Source: Triparma columacea
Taxonomy: Eukaryota > Sar > Bolidophyceae > Parmales > Triparmaceae
Direction of reading: 5' to 3'
DNA length: 50,051 nucleotides
Assembly: GCA_030267965.1 (NCBI GenBank)
Contig: BRYA01000188.1
Span: 1 to 50,051, forward strand
The translations under genes were made by a program, and so were the position numbers. The notes beneath the pieces were generated by a model, which did no database searches, was not told the origin of the DNA, and worked only from the letters and a program-made list of their open reading frames with translations. Shown piece by piece: positions 29,199-40,761 of the stretch (position 1 is the first letter of the stretch; the number at the start of each line of letters is the position of its first letter).

Positions 29199-30179
29199 AT
29201 GTCATCATCCTCAGCATCCTCCTCCTCGTCATCTTCATCTTCATCTTCCTCCTCCTCCTCTGCATCTGCCTCCACCACCCCCACCCCAAAGCCCCCCGTG
29301 CCAATCATTATCGCTACCCCCGCCGAAGAGGCTCCAGAAGAGACCGAAGCGGCAGAAGCTAGTGGAGAGACGACGGAAGAGATGAACTTTGTAAAGAAGG
29401 CTCGCAAGCGCAAGAGGAAGAAGAAAGGCTCCGATTCCGCTGACGCCGACGCCCCAACGGTAAACCTCTCCAACCTCCCCGCCACTGTCCCTGACTCTGC
29501 CAAGAACCTTCTCACGGAAGTCTCCCGAACCTGCTACATTGAGGGCCTACCCTTCTCCACGACCCCCGCATCAGTGACAGCCTTCATCACCTCGCACTCC
29601 CTCACCGTAGAGTCCCTCCGCCTACCAACCTGGCAGGACACCGGTCGGCTCCGCGGTTTCGGCCACGTCGTCTTCCCCGACTCCTCCACTGCCGCCAAGG
29701 CTGTCGAGGTCCTCGACAGGGTCCAGTACCCGCAGTCAACAAGGTACATCAGGATATCCATGTCCAAGCCCCCAAAGTCCGTGCAGGCCAGGGACCCCGG
29801 CGAGCAGCCCGAGGGTTGCAGGACAGTCTTCGTCAGGAACTTGCCATACGATTACAAGACTGAGTCCCTCCGTAATCTGATGTCGCAGTTTGGCAAGGTT
29901 GAGGATAACGGTGTCAGGATACCTTTGATGCTCGACGGTAGCGGGAGGAACAAGGGCTTCGGTTACGTGACGTTCAAGAACGCCGAGGGTGCAGCGGGCG
30001 CGGTAGGGAAGGCTAAGAAGGCTTACGGGCTATGCGAGGAGGGGGGAAGGCCACTGGTCGTGGGATGGGAGGAAGGGGGGAGGGTCAAGGGGAGCTTTAA
30101 GACGGAGGAGGGAAGGAACTGGGCTAAGGTGGAAGGGGGGAAGGGGAAGAAAGGAAGGAAGGAGGGGCCTAAGCTGTAA
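29199..30179 (+). CDS. Two-RRM RNA-binding protein (nucleolin/Nop12-like)
   Basis: 326 residues, single exon, starting at ATG 29199 within AAACAATG. A long serine run and an acidic stretch (EEAPEETEAAEASGE) precede a basic patch KKARKRKRKKKG, a likely nuclear or nucleolar signal. RRM1 has RNP2 CYIEGLPF and RNP1 LRGFGHVVF. RRM2 has RNP2 TVFVRNLPY and RNP1 NKGFGYVTF. The C-terminus is Gly/Lys-rich (KGKKGRKEG). The order Ser/acidic region, basic patch, two RRMs, basic tail is that of nucleolin-like and Nop12-like ribosome-biogenesis factors. The exact orthologue cannot be fixed by eye. It ends 70 bp from the convergent ankyrin gene. Confidence 0.8.
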   Translation: MSSSSASSSSSSSSSSSSSSSASASTTPTPKPPVPIIIATPAEEAPEETEAAEASGETTEEMNFVKKARKRKRKKKGSDSADADAPTVNLSNLPATVPDSAKNLLTEVSRTCYIEGLPFSTTPASVTAFITSHSLTVESLRLPTWQDTGRLRGFGHVVFPDSSTAAKAVEVLDRVQYPQSTRYIRISMSKPPKSVQARDPGEQPEGCRTVFVRNLPYDYKTESLRNLMSQFGKVEDNGVRIPLMLDGSGRNKGFGYVTFKNAEGAAGAVGKAKKAYGLCEEGGRPLVVGWEEGGRVKGSFKTEEGRNWAKVEGGKGKKGRKEGPKL

Positions 30180-30249
30180 GGGGGAAATGAAAAAATATAT
30201 TGGAAACTTGATGGGAGGCCCATAATTTTTGTTGCAACAGAAACAAACC

Positions 30250-31731
30250 TTAAGCGTCTCCCCCCTTCTTCTTCGCCCCCTTGGTCGCTCTCTCCCAAAC
30301 CTTCTCGTCCGCGTACTTCTCCGCTGTGTAGCCGAGCATGTCAGTCTTAGTAAGGTCAGCGCCGGCCTTCACAAGCTGCTCGATTATCACTTCGTGAGAG
30401 TGAAGGGCGGCGTCGAAGATGGGGGTCCAGCCCCTCTCGCTGATAGTGAAGGAAGCAAAACATCGAAGGTCGGGGGAAGTTGTGCTGTGAGAAATTATTC
30501 CTAAGCGAGCCCATATCGCTCAAACCTCGCCACATCGCTCTCGTTTCGTCTCACCTCTGCTCGTTGAGTGTCCCTGATCCCCCCGAGGATCCGAGTAGTA
30601 TCTTAACAATCTTGTCCATTCCCTTCCCCGCCGCCACGTGCAGCGCCGTTCTCCCCTCCTTGTTCTTGGCCTTTGGGTCGGCCTTGCAGTCCAGAAGCGT
30701 CTTCACTGTGTCCACGAAGCCGTTCGTCGCCGCGCACATCAACGGAGTCCAGCCCCTGTTGTCCGGGGCATCAACCGCAAGCTTCCCGACGTTGCCCTTC
30801 CCGGATAGGGAATTGAGGAGCTTGATGGCGTCCCTGGCCTGCCCGTAGAACGTGCAGTGGTGCAGGGGGGTATGACCGTTTCCGTCAGAGGTGTTTATCG
30901 GGCATCCACGGGCAAGGAGGGAGGAGACCAACTCGAGGTCGTTGCGCCCGCACGCGGCGCGGAGACGGGGACCGTGCTTGCCGGGGGCGGCAAAAGTGTG
31001 GGTGTAAAGGGATAAGGCCTGGTGGTGGGTGACTTGAGGGAGGGGGGAGGGGAAGGGGATTAGATATGTGCGTAGAGCGAAGGGCCCGCCAAAAGGCCAA
31101 AACGTAAATATCATCGTTGCTGCGAGTCGTGAGATATACCTATGTATCATCTACATATGTGTAGTGCGTTGACGTTGCCCCCCCCTCCTCCCCCCCCCTC
31201 CCCAACCACCATTCTCACCTTGCTGCTTATCGTCTCCCGGTTCCAATCCATTGTGCTCGAGATTATCCTCGACGTGCGTTATGTAAAGGTCCTTCGATAG
31301 GGATATCGACAGCGCGGAGAGCAGGTTGGGGAAAGCTGAAAGGGGGATGGTGTCTGCTCCCTTGGCCACGCCTGTTGGGGGAGCGAAAAGGGGTAAGAAG
31401 ACGCAAGGAGATATAGGGAGCGGGCGATCCCAAGCCTCCACCCCCGATATCTGCACGACAAAAGCTGGAACCATCCCATCCAACCACAACCCCGAGAGTT
31501 AAACCGCCCAACACTTGAATTTACCCCCCCTCCCTACCCACCGTTGAACGCCTCGTCGAACTCCTTGCGTTCCGTCTTCGTGAGGTGCACGTGCGGCTCC
31601 CCATTGAGGACAGTCCCCGCGTGTCTTGAGATGACCTTGGTGATTGTTGGGGCCGAGAACAAGGGGCGGTTGTGATACTCCTCAATGGTCTCCTTAGGAT
31701 CCTTCTGCGTCATGTCGTAGTCATGAGGCAT
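30250..31731 (-). CDS. Ankyrin-repeat protein
   Basis: Exons 31731-31542, 31371-31219, 31032-30555 and 30439-30250 join in phase (1011 nt, 336 residues). The first ~115 residues (MPHDYDMTQKDPKETIEEYH, then SAFPNLLSALSISLSKDLY) match no family I recognise. From about residue 130, four to five ankyrin repeats follow: PRLRAACGRNDLELVSSLLA, GHTPLHHCTFYGQ, GWTPLMCAATNGFVDTVKTL, GRTALHVAAGKGMDKIVKIL, GWTPIFDAALHSHEVIIEQL. The tail is KKKGGDA. Repeats of this kind mediate protein binding, and no catalytic domain is attached. The acceptor before VTHHQ is AAG, weaker than the others, but it keeps the frame. Confidence 0.8.
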
Positions 31732-32342
31732 TGTCTAGTCTAATGAGTGTGGTGTCGGGGGGGCTGTGGGGGTGACGGTGTATGTATGTGTAAAGAGATT
31801 AGGGGGGTTTTGTTCGGATTGTGGGTTTTTGAAGGATAATGGAGGCTTTCATGGCGTTTAAACGTTTTGCGAATATTACAGTCGTGTCATAAGATAATTT
31901 TCAGACGCGTTCAGCATACTTTATCTCTCCGAGTACAGCACTGAACACTCCGCAAGCAAAATGTTTCCTCTATTAACACATTCCTGTCCGCGTTAACGTA
32001 ATATTTTCGTATATTTAGCGTTACATAGTAGTTCGGGGCTACTTTGAGATTATCTGACATTTGCGTGTGCTGGTTTACGGATCTCATGTGAACTCTTTTT
32101 TCTCACCAAGAATTGTTTTCCTCACCAATTATTTCCTCCCAATCCAATTCATAGGTGAGATATTTCGTCATTCAATGTCCCATTTTTGCGTGGCATTATT
32201 TTGAGAATCTTTTAAGGCCTTTCAAAAGAATATCACCTCCCGTGTCCTAAGCAGCCAGAACCACCGCCACCGAATGGGCCTGCCACCCACCAACATTTTC
32301 TTCGTCTCCTTCTAACCCTTTCTCCTTGTTCTTTCATCACAG
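31732..32342. promoter_or_regulatory. Divergent intergenic region
   Basis: About 610 bp between the ankyrin gene (-) and the Hsp70-like gene (+). It is AT-rich in the middle. Just before ATG 32343 lies a pyrimidine-rich leader, TTCTTCGTCTCCTTCTAACC near 32300, ending CACAG|ATG, so a 5' UTR intron ending at the ATG is possible. No gene was seen. Confidence 0.4.
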
Positions 32343-34000
32343 ATGTCGCAAACAAAGCCTGTTACCGTGGGGATCTCATTGGGATCGTCTTACTCTCGCG
32401 TATCAATCTCCTCCATCATTCCTACCTCGCCCTCCTCCTTTGCCTGCAATTCCTCGGTGCTGAGCAACGACCTCGGCGACAGATACACTCCCATGGTGGT
32501 CTGTGAAGAGGATGGAGGCTTCGTTGTCGGTAGTGCGGCGCTGAAGGCGACCATGAGGTCAAAGGCAAGCTCCTCCAACAAGGGGAGTGTACTTCCTTCT
32601 TCCTCCATCCTTAATAACCTGAACTCGAACGAGAGCGACGCCTTCTTCGCGCATCTAAGGGACCTTGCGGCGAACGCCAGTGGCCTCGGCCTCAAGTCCA
32701 CTGATAGACTCAGGGTAGTTTTGTCTGTCCCAGACTCTACCTCAGAGGCCAAAATTTCAGAAATAGTCAAGGCCGTAGGCTCCGGCTTCGGGAAGCCCTC
32801 CACCATCTTGGGCGTAATTTCCGAGTCCTCCGCCATCTGCTGCGCCCACGGCCTTACCGGTAGCCACGACTCTAAAACCCCCGACGCGAACACCAACTGG
32901 AAGACTGGCGTCGTCCTCAAGTGGGGAACTTCCGGCCTAACCTCGACGGTCGTCAAGCGCAACGGAATGTCCGGAGCTGTTTCCGTCGTCTCTACCTCCT
33001 CCACCACCGACTGTGGGGGAGAGATGTTTGTGGACAAGGTGAGGGAGGGAGAGATAACATAAGGGCGGGGAGGGCAGGGGAGGCGAAGCGGAAACTGAAA
33101 TGTTAACCAAAGTAACGTCCCGAACGCATCCTGATGCTTTTTCTGAAAAATGTGTGGAAAAATTCGTCACTCAATAAACTAACCCAAGGTTGTCATTTCC
33201 CTCCCTTCCCTTCTACCTCACTTCCCTACTCCCAGATGATGGACCACTGCGCATCCCAGTTCAAGCGCAAGTCCGGTTGCGACGTATGGGATAGCAAGAA
33301 GGCTGTCGCCAAGCTTCGCCTCGCCGCCGAGACCGCGGTCAGGACCCTTGCCAGGGGCACCAGCGCGAGCGTTGAGGCTGACGGCCTCATGGAGGGCATG
33401 GACCTCAGGGTCGCAGTCAGCAAGCCAAGGTGGGGCATGCTGGCGGGGTCGATCGTCGCAAAGGGGAAGACGGCGATGGAAGAGTGCCTCGCGAAGGCTG
33501 GAGGGAAGGTCGACTGTGTCCTAATTTCGGGGGCTGTCCTCGACTCACCTCTCGCCCAGGAGGCCGTCAAGGAGGTCTTCGGAGAGGACGTCTACAGGGG
33601 GGCTACCGGTATGGCCGTCGATGAGGTCATTTCCGTGGGTTGCTCCCTCCACTGCGCCATGCTTGTCGAGGCTGAGCAGAAGGGAACCACCAGCCTGACT
33701 GCAACCGTCAAGACTGTCAAGGACGTTAGCCTCGGCATCGCCAAGATCAGTGGTGGAGCGATCGAGGGCGAAGTCCTCCCCGTCATTACCCCCGGTTCAA
33801 TGGTTGGAGTCGAGATCACCGGGACTCTGGGGGGAATCGTCAAGGGAGGAGAAGTTGCGGTCGTCAACATTGGAGCGGGCAACAGCATCGTGGCCAAGGT
33901 AGGGGACTGCGAGGAGGGGAACATCACGGTGGGGTTGAAGCTCGGGGAAGAGGGGGGGCTTGTGGTCAGGGTTGGAGACGAAATTGAAATGCAGTGTTAA
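32343..34000 (+). CDS. Hsp70-like protein, Ssz1/HSPA14 type
   Basis: Exons 32343-33038 and 33236-34000 join at a codon boundary to give 486 residues. The first exon carries the nucleotide-binding half (VGISLGSSYSRVSI, LRVVLSVPDS, ISESSAICCAHG) and the second the rest (FKRKSGCDVWDSKKAVAKLR, CVLISGAVLDSP, DEVISVGCSLHCAML). The protein stops after a short beta domain instead of having the full substrate-binding domain and lid of ~640-residue Hsp70s. This length and the diverged phosphate loops fit the ribosome-associated Hsp70s Ssz1 (yeast) and HSPA14 (human), which pair with a zuotin-type J protein on the ribosome. The usual DLGGGT loop reads TDCGGE. The assignment is by architecture, not by a distinctive motif. 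Confidence 0.7.
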
Positions 34001-34183
34001 TGACTTCACATTTTTTGAGAATTGCTCTTGCGTAAGGGATCCTACATAATATATCGTACCGTACTGAATAGGGGGGTTACGTATCGCAAAGGAATAGATT
34101 ACACTGTGGTCCGCGCCGCGAAAATGCCCCAAAAATCATTCCCTCTTCACCTGGCCATTTATTTCTGCTCAAGTGGGGGGAGA

Positions 34184-37100
34184 ATGCCCACCACAAAAAC
34201 AATGGCTCCTAAGCGAAAGACAGGAGACAAGACCCCCGCCAAGGGCAACAAGGGTCCCATTCGTAGCATCAGTCCAATCTGTGGATCGATGCAGAGGTGA
34301 GAGGGGATAATTGTAGTGTGTTGTGGATAATTGTAGTGTATGGCGGTGCATCTCCGAATTGACAGATTGGTTACTCACACTAATTTACACCCTCATAGTG
34401 CTGGTACTGCCTCGGATGTTCTCACGTTCAAGGGAGATCCGTGTACGCTGTACCTTGACGATGATACTTCTTTCAGAGGGTACTCTTTTGGTAAGTAAAA
34501 CACCTCTGAATTGTGTTGCCGCTCGTGACCCACCACCACGACCTGTATTTTTTTGGGGCTTCAAACGATGCATGTGCCTTACCTAACCCAATATATTACC
34601 GCCCTTATCACTCTTCCCCGCCCCCCCCTTATATTCAGGCGCCAAGACCTGCAAAGCGGGAGAGGTGGTGTTCAACACTTCCATGGTTGGGTATCCTGAG
34701 GCTTTGACGGATCCTTCCTACCGCGCGCAGATCCTCATCCTTACATTTCCACTCGTCGGTAACTACGGTGTCCCTGATGAATCCATCCTCGATGAGCTTG
34801 GGCTTCCCAAGTACTTTGAATCTGACCAGATCCACATTGCTGGGCTTGTCGTCTCCGAGTACTCATGGACCCATTCCCACTGGGCCGCCAAGAGATCCCT
34901 CTCCGAGTGGCTTACCAATGCTGGCATCCCTGCCATGTACGGCGTTGACACGCGCATGCTCACCAAGAAGATCCGTGAGACGGGTGCCCTGTGTGGGAAG
35001 ATTGAGATCGACTCCCTCGAGTCCATCCCCTTTGACGACCCGAACACGCGCAACCTCGTTGCCGAGGTCTCCTTGAAGGAACCCAAGGTCTACAACAAGG
35101 GTGCTAAGACCAAGATCGTCGCCTACGACTGCGGCATGAAGTACAACATCATTCGCTACCTTGCCAGGGAGCACAATGTTGAGCTAACCGTCGTGCCTTA
35201 CGACTACGACCTCGAGAGTAACCCCTTGAAGATTTCCTGGGACGGACTTTTCCTCTCCAACGGGCCCGGAGATCCCAGTATGTGCGCAGCTACCGTCAAG
35301 TCCATTAAGTACGCCCTCGCCCTCGAGCCCCCCAAGCCCATCTTCGGCATCTGCCTCGGCAACCAGCTCCTCGCTCTCTCTGCTGGCGCCAAGACCTACA
35401 AGATGAAGTACGGAAACCGCGGAATGAACCAGCCCTGCATTGATCTCCGCACCTCCCGCTGCTACATCACCCCCCAGAACCACGGCTTCGCCGTTGACAC
35501 CGCATCCCTTCCCGCCGACTGGAAGCCTCTCTTCCTCAACGCCAACGACTTGTCAAACGAGGGTATCACCCACTCGTCCAAGCCCTTCTTTAGCGCCCAG
35601 TTCCACCCCGAGGCCGCCGGTGGACCTACCGATACTTCCTTCCTCTTCGACAAGTTTATTGGAACCGTAAGGGGAGAGGTCCAAGCTCTCAGCCTCCTTG
35701 ACCCCATGCACTATGACACCAACCTCTACAAGAAGGTCCTTCTCATTGGATCAGGAGGTCTCTCCATCGGCCAGGCCGGCGAGTTCGACTACTCAGGCTC
35801 CCAGTGCATCAAGGCTCTCAAGGAGGAGGGCATCGAGACCATCCTCATCAACCCAAACATTGCAACCGTCCAGACTTCTCCCTCTGCCTCCGGGGCCGAC
35901 CGCGTCTACTTCCTCCCCGTCCGCGCCAAGTACATTCAGGACATTATCCTCAAGGAGAGGCCCGACGGTATCATTGTCTCCATGGGAGGCCAGACTGCCC
36001 TCAACGTTGGTATCGAGCTCTTCAACTCCGGCTTCCTCGCCAAGGAGAACGTCAAGATCCTCGGCACCCAGATCCCCGTCATTGAGGCCACGGAGGACCG
36101 CGAGATCTTTTCCGAGAAGCTCGCCGAAATTGGCGAGTCCATAGCGCTCTCCTACCCCGCCACCAACATCGAGGAGGCCAAGAAGGCTGCGAATAAGATC
36201 GGCTACCCCGTCCTCATCCGCGCCGCCTTTGCCCTCGGAGGGCTTGGATCCGGCTTCGCAGCCAACGATGATGAGCTCGTGAAGCTCGCCAAGAAGGCTT
36301 TCACCACCTCCGACCAGATCCTTATCGATCAGGACCTTCGCGGCTGGAAGGAGGTCGAGTACGAGGTCGTCAGGGACAGCAGGAACAACTGCATCACCGT
36401 CTGTAATATGGAGAACTTTGATCCTCTCGGCATCCACACCGGAGACTCAATCGTCATTGCGCCCTCCCAGACCCTTTCCAACAGGGAGTACTTCATGCTC
36501 AGGAGGACCGCGATTAAGGTCGTCCGCCACCTCGGAATCGTTGGAGAGTGCAACATCCAGTACGCTCTTCACCCTGAGAGCGAGCGCTACTGCATTATCG
36601 AGGTCAACGCCCGCCTCTCCCGTTCCTCCGCCCTCGCCTCCAAGGCCACCGGCTACCCCCTTGCCTACGTGGCAACCAAGCTCTCCCTCGGTCAGGACCT
36701 CGTTAGCCTCAGGAACTCCGTCACCAAGACGACCACCGCCTGCTTCGAGCCCTCCCTGGACTACTGCGTCCTCAAGATGCCCAGATGGGACCTCAAGAAA
36801 TTCAACAGGGTCGACAAGACCCTCGGCTCTTCCATGCTTTCCGTTGGTGAGGTTATGGCCATCGGAAGGAACTTCGAGGAGGTTATCCAGAAGGCCTGCA
36901 GGATGATGAACCAGTCCCTCGGGGGAATTGAGGGAGATGACTCCAACCTCGTTGATGAGGACATTCCCCTCGATGAGCAGATCAAGATCGGTCAGGCCAC
37001 CGACACTCGTCTCTTCGCCGTCCAGGCCGCCTTCGAGCGCGGCTACGACGTCGAGACGGTCTTCCAGCTTAGTAAGATCGACAGGTGGTTCCTTTCTAAG

Positions 37101-39023
37101 CTCAAGAACATTGCTGACATGAAGGCCGCCACCATGAACCTCAACCTCGACGGCCTTAGGGGAATCCCCACCGCCATTAGGGCCCTAAAGGTCGCCGGGT
37201 TCTCCGATCGCCAGATTGCCAAGTACGTCAAGAGCGATGAAAGCTCCGTCCGCATTGTCAGGAAGAACCTCGGTATCTTGCCTTGCATCAAGCAGATCGA
37301 CACCCTCGCCGCCGAGTTCCCTGCCCAGACTAACTACCTTTACGTCACCTACTCCGGGTCGGAGAACGACGTCGACACCGCTCCCGCCGTCGACGAGCGC
37401 GCTCTTAAGGACAAGGGAGTCATGGTCCTCGGCTGCGGAGCCTACTGCATTGGATCCTCTGTCGAGTTCGATTGGTGCGCCGTCTCCGCCACCCGCCAGC
37501 TCCGCAAGGACGGCTTCAAGGCCATCGTGGTTAACTATAACCCCGAGACTGTCTCCACTGATTACGACGAGAGCGACCGCCTCTACTTCGAGGAGCTCAC
37601 TCTCGAGAGAACCCTCGACATCTACGAGGCCGAGGGTGCCGGGGGAGTCATCGTTAGTGTCGGTGGCCAGATCCCTAACAACCTCTCCACCCCCCTCTCC
37701 GACAACGGGGTTAACATCATGGGAACTCAGGCCAGGGATATTGACAACGCCGAGGATAGGGAGGTCTTCAGTAAGATGCTCGATGACCTCAACATCAACC
37801 AGCCCAAGTGGAGCGTACTCAAGACGACCGAGGAGGCCATGAAGTTTGCCGCGGATGTAGGCTACCCCGTCCTTGTCCGCCCTAGTTTCGTCCTCAGTGG
37901 CGCCGCCATGAGGGTCTGTATTAACGACACCCAACTTACGAACTTCCTCGGCCAGGCCGCCGAGGTAGCTGGCGACAAGCCCGTCGTGGTGACGCAGTTC
38001 ATCATGAACGCCAAGGAAATCGAGTTCGATGGTGTCGCCAAGAATGGCACCATTCTCAACTACGCCATCGGTGAGCACTTAGAGAACGCTGGTGTGCACT
38101 CCGGAGACGCTACCGTCGTCCTTCCTGCGCAGAAGCTCTACGTCAAGACCATCAGGCACGTGAAGAAGTACGCCGCTCAGATCGCCAAGGGCCTCAACAT
38201 CTCTGGACCCTTCAACATCCAGTTCATGGCCAAGGGCAACTACGTGCAGGTGATCGAGTGCAACTTGAGGGCCAGTAGGACCTTCCCCTTCGTGAGTAAG
38301 ACACTCAACGCCAACTTCATCAGCCTCGCCACCCAGGTGATGTGCGGATTGAACGTCAAGCCATACAGGATCAGCCTCCTCGACATTGACTACGTTTGCG
38401 TCAAGGCTGCCATGTTCAGCTTCACAAGGCTGAGGGGTGCGGACCCCAAGCTTGGAGTCGAGATGAGCAGTACCGGAGAGGTCGCCTGCTTCGGCTCCAA
38501 CGCCCACGAGGCCTTCTTGAGGAGTCTCCTGAGTACGGGTTTCAAGCTTCCTGGAAAGACCAACAACATTCTTCTCAGTATTGCGGAGAACGAGATGCGA
38601 TCCGAGTTCACTGACGCCGCCAGGATTTTGGATAAGCTCGGCTACAACCTCTACGGCACAACCGGAACCGCCGCCTACTACGAGGGGTTGGGGATCAATA
38701 TTAAGAGCGTCGTCAAGCCTGAGCACGAGGACGATGAGGTCGAGGGAGGGGCCTTGAAAATGATCAAGGATGGGCTAATCGACATGACCATCAACGTCCC
38801 TGAGGGAACCGATCGCAAGGACGAGATCACCGCCGGGTACATCCTTAGGAGGGCGAGTGTCGACTTTGGAAGCTCCCTCATCTCGAACGTCAAGAGCGCC
38901 ATCATGCTCGCTGAGGCCCTCGAGGTTGCCAAAAATGAGGGTGACGTGGAACCCATGAACATTGGAGAGTTCCACAAGATGCCCATGATGGGTGGGTGGG
39001 ACGGAACCAAGACAACAAGATAA
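34184..39023 (+). CDS. Glutamine-dependent carbamoyl-phosphate synthase (GATase fused to synthetase)
   Basis: Exons 34184-34296, 34399-34490 and 34639-39023 give 1529 residues (ATG 34202 is an alternative start). It makes carbamoyl phosphate from glutamine, bicarbonate and 2 ATP for pyrimidine and/or arginine synthesis. The small-subunit part begins LYLDDDTSFRGYSFG, then GEVVFNTSMVGYPEALTDP. The triad region has Cys about 307 in FGICLGNQ, then NHGFAVD and QFHPEAAGGP. The synthetase follows with two ATP-grasp halves: LIGSGGLSIGQAGEFDYSGS with SMGGQTALN, then LGCGAYCIGSSVEFDW with SVGGQIPNN. NARLSRSSALASKATGYPLA and the NLRASRTFPFVSK counterpart are visible. A C-terminal MGS-like regulatory domain spans about 1390-1500. 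No aspartate transcarbamoylase or dihydroorotase domain is fused, unlike animal CAD. The strong codon bias suggests high expression. No clear mitochondrial or plastid signal was seen. Confidence 0.92.
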
Positions 39024-39368
39024 AATCTCATAAAAAATAGTGAGGGGGAGTGGGAGTGGGAGTGGGCATGCTAGGTTAGGTTAGGGGAAGGAAGATACGG
39101 GGAGGAGTATTCGGGGATCAGGATTATTGATAGGATTCTTTAGGGACAAACTGTTATATAGGTGTTGCACCGAAGCGAGAAACTGAGCGTGAAAGGATTT
39201 GTCCTTGCCCAAGTCGGTTGCTCAAAGGCCCTCTGGGACCATAAAAACGAAAGTTCGGTGCGCTCACGACGCCTTTTTAAAATGAACCTGAGTGATTTTT
39301 CCTTTATTTCTCGGGTTGAAAGGGGGGGGGGGACTAACTTACTTTAACCCTAACAGAGTGGGTGGTTT
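39024..39368. other. Convergent intergenic region
   Basis: 345 bp between the stops of the CPSase gene (+) and the MORN gene (-). It starts with AATCTCATAAAAAATAG and a GTGGGAGTGGGA repeat, then GGTTAGGTTAGGGG, which resembles telomere sequence but is too short to call. No gene was recognised. Confidence 0.4.
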
Positions 39369-40761
39369 TTATCCTTTAAGCCTCATCTGAACGGCCGAGG
39401 CCCCAGAACCAATGCCTTCGTCGTGGGTCTAGAGGGGGGTGGGGTAAGTTGGGTAGTCAAGTAGGTAGCGAATGGTGCGGCTGAGGGGAGACACGTCGGC
39501 TTCGCTTTTTGTCCAGTCTTACCTTGTCATGTCCTCCTGCTTGGGCAGCCCTCATGAGAGCCTCCTCTCGCACCTTCTTAATTATGTCCAAATTGCCCTT
39601 GCGATTCAAATGTGGGGGGCGCCCACGGTGATAGTTCACGTTCGCACCGAAGGTCTCCTTATTCATCCACTTGAGAAGGGAGTCATGGTTCCATACACCC
39701 TACGAGCGGCCAGCAAGGAGTGCTGTGTCAGTGGGTATACTAAAATGGGGATGAGTATAATGTTGTGTTAGCCGTGGGGACCTCTCACCTGGCGCGTCTT
39801 TCCGTTGTTCCACCTATAGATACCATCGCCGTGTCTCTTCCCCATGTGCCAGTGCCCGTCGAACTTCTCGCCCGACGTCGAGATGAACACACCGAGGCCA
39901 TGCTTGAGACCGCCCTTCCATTCGCCTTCGTAACGGCTGTCGTCGACGAGGTGGTACTGAGAGGCGTTGATGGGGGGGGAGGGGAGAGGTTGAGAGGGGG
40001 GGGAGGGGAGAGGTTGAGGGGAAAGGGAGCGAGACGAAATCCCAATCAACTCACCTCGCCCCACCCCTGCATGCGACCATTTTCCCACTCGCCCTCATAG
40101 AAATTGCCAGACGAGAAAACAGCTAGGCCATAACCGTGCTTACGACCTTCCTTGAAAGTGCCAGCATAGGTTGAAGAACCAGTCTTCAGAGTACCTTTAC
40201 CGTCAAACTTATCAGACTTCCATTCGCCAGTGTACACATCACCGTTAGGCCACGTTTCAGTTCCGCTTCCCTCACGCAACGAGCGCTTCCACTCTGCGCA
40301 GGGAGGGGGAGGGTTCGCGTTAGGGTTTCTTGACTGCCTTCCTCAACTCTCAACTCGCACCTCTCACCTCCATCATACACCCTCCATTCATGAGCCCCGT
40401 TTTTATACTTTGCGACGCCCTTCCCATGCCGCATACCACGGAAGAACTCCCCCTCGTATGTATCGCCGTTAATAAAAAGGAGAGAACCGGAACCCTGGCG
40501 AAGGCCCTCCCATGTATCACCAGTGTATTTGCCCTTGAGGGGCGCGGAGGAAGGAAAGAGAAGATGATGGGAGAGAGGGGAGACGAGAGGGGGGGATCAG
40601 TGGGGGCGCACAATAATAACCCTGGCACATGGGTGGCGGCTCACCTCCAAGGGGTCAATCTTCTTTTCCTCGTGCTTCTTTCCCTTCTTCTTTTTATGCT
40701 TTGTTGGCGGAGTAGACGACTTGATATCGTTGTTAGGGGTACCGGGACGGGATTTTGTCAT
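39369..40761 (-). CDS. MORN-repeat protein
   Basis: Six exons (40761-40645, 40533-40368, 40293-40055, 39956-39789, 39699-39523, 39428-39369) total 927 nt, 308 residues, all in phase. The N-terminus is Lys-rich (KHKKKKGKKHEEKK). About eight MORN repeats follow with the YEGEW/G-x-G pattern: DTWEGLRQGSG, DTYEGEFFRGMRHGKG, DVYTGEWKSDKFDGKG, STYAGTFKEGRKHGYG, NFYEGEWENGRMQGWG, SRYEGEWKGGLKHGLG, EKFDGHWHMGKRHGDG. The C-terminus has a conserved-looking helix (LDIIKKVREEALMRAAQ). MORN repeats bind membranes or scaffold proteins. Several MORN proteins of this length are flagellar or basal-body components, but nothing here proves that. Confidence 0.85.
39972..40019. repeat. 24 bp tandem duplication in a MORN-gene intron
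   Basis: Two exact copies of a 24 bp unit (eight G, then AGGGGAGAGGTTGAGA; the last base of the second copy differs) lie in the 98 bp intron between exons 3 and 4. On the transcribed strand this makes an extended C/T tract before the acceptor. Confidence 0.85.

Noticed and set aside
35793..38726. Long antisense and out-of-frame open frames across the CPSase gene
   Set aside because: They mirror the strongly biased codon use of the CPSase frame, contain only low-complexity residues and match nothing known.
32343..39023. Functional cluster of pyrimidine genes with the URC1-like gene
   Set aside because: CPSase and URC1 are about 10 kb apart with unrelated genes on both strands between them, so no cluster is supported.
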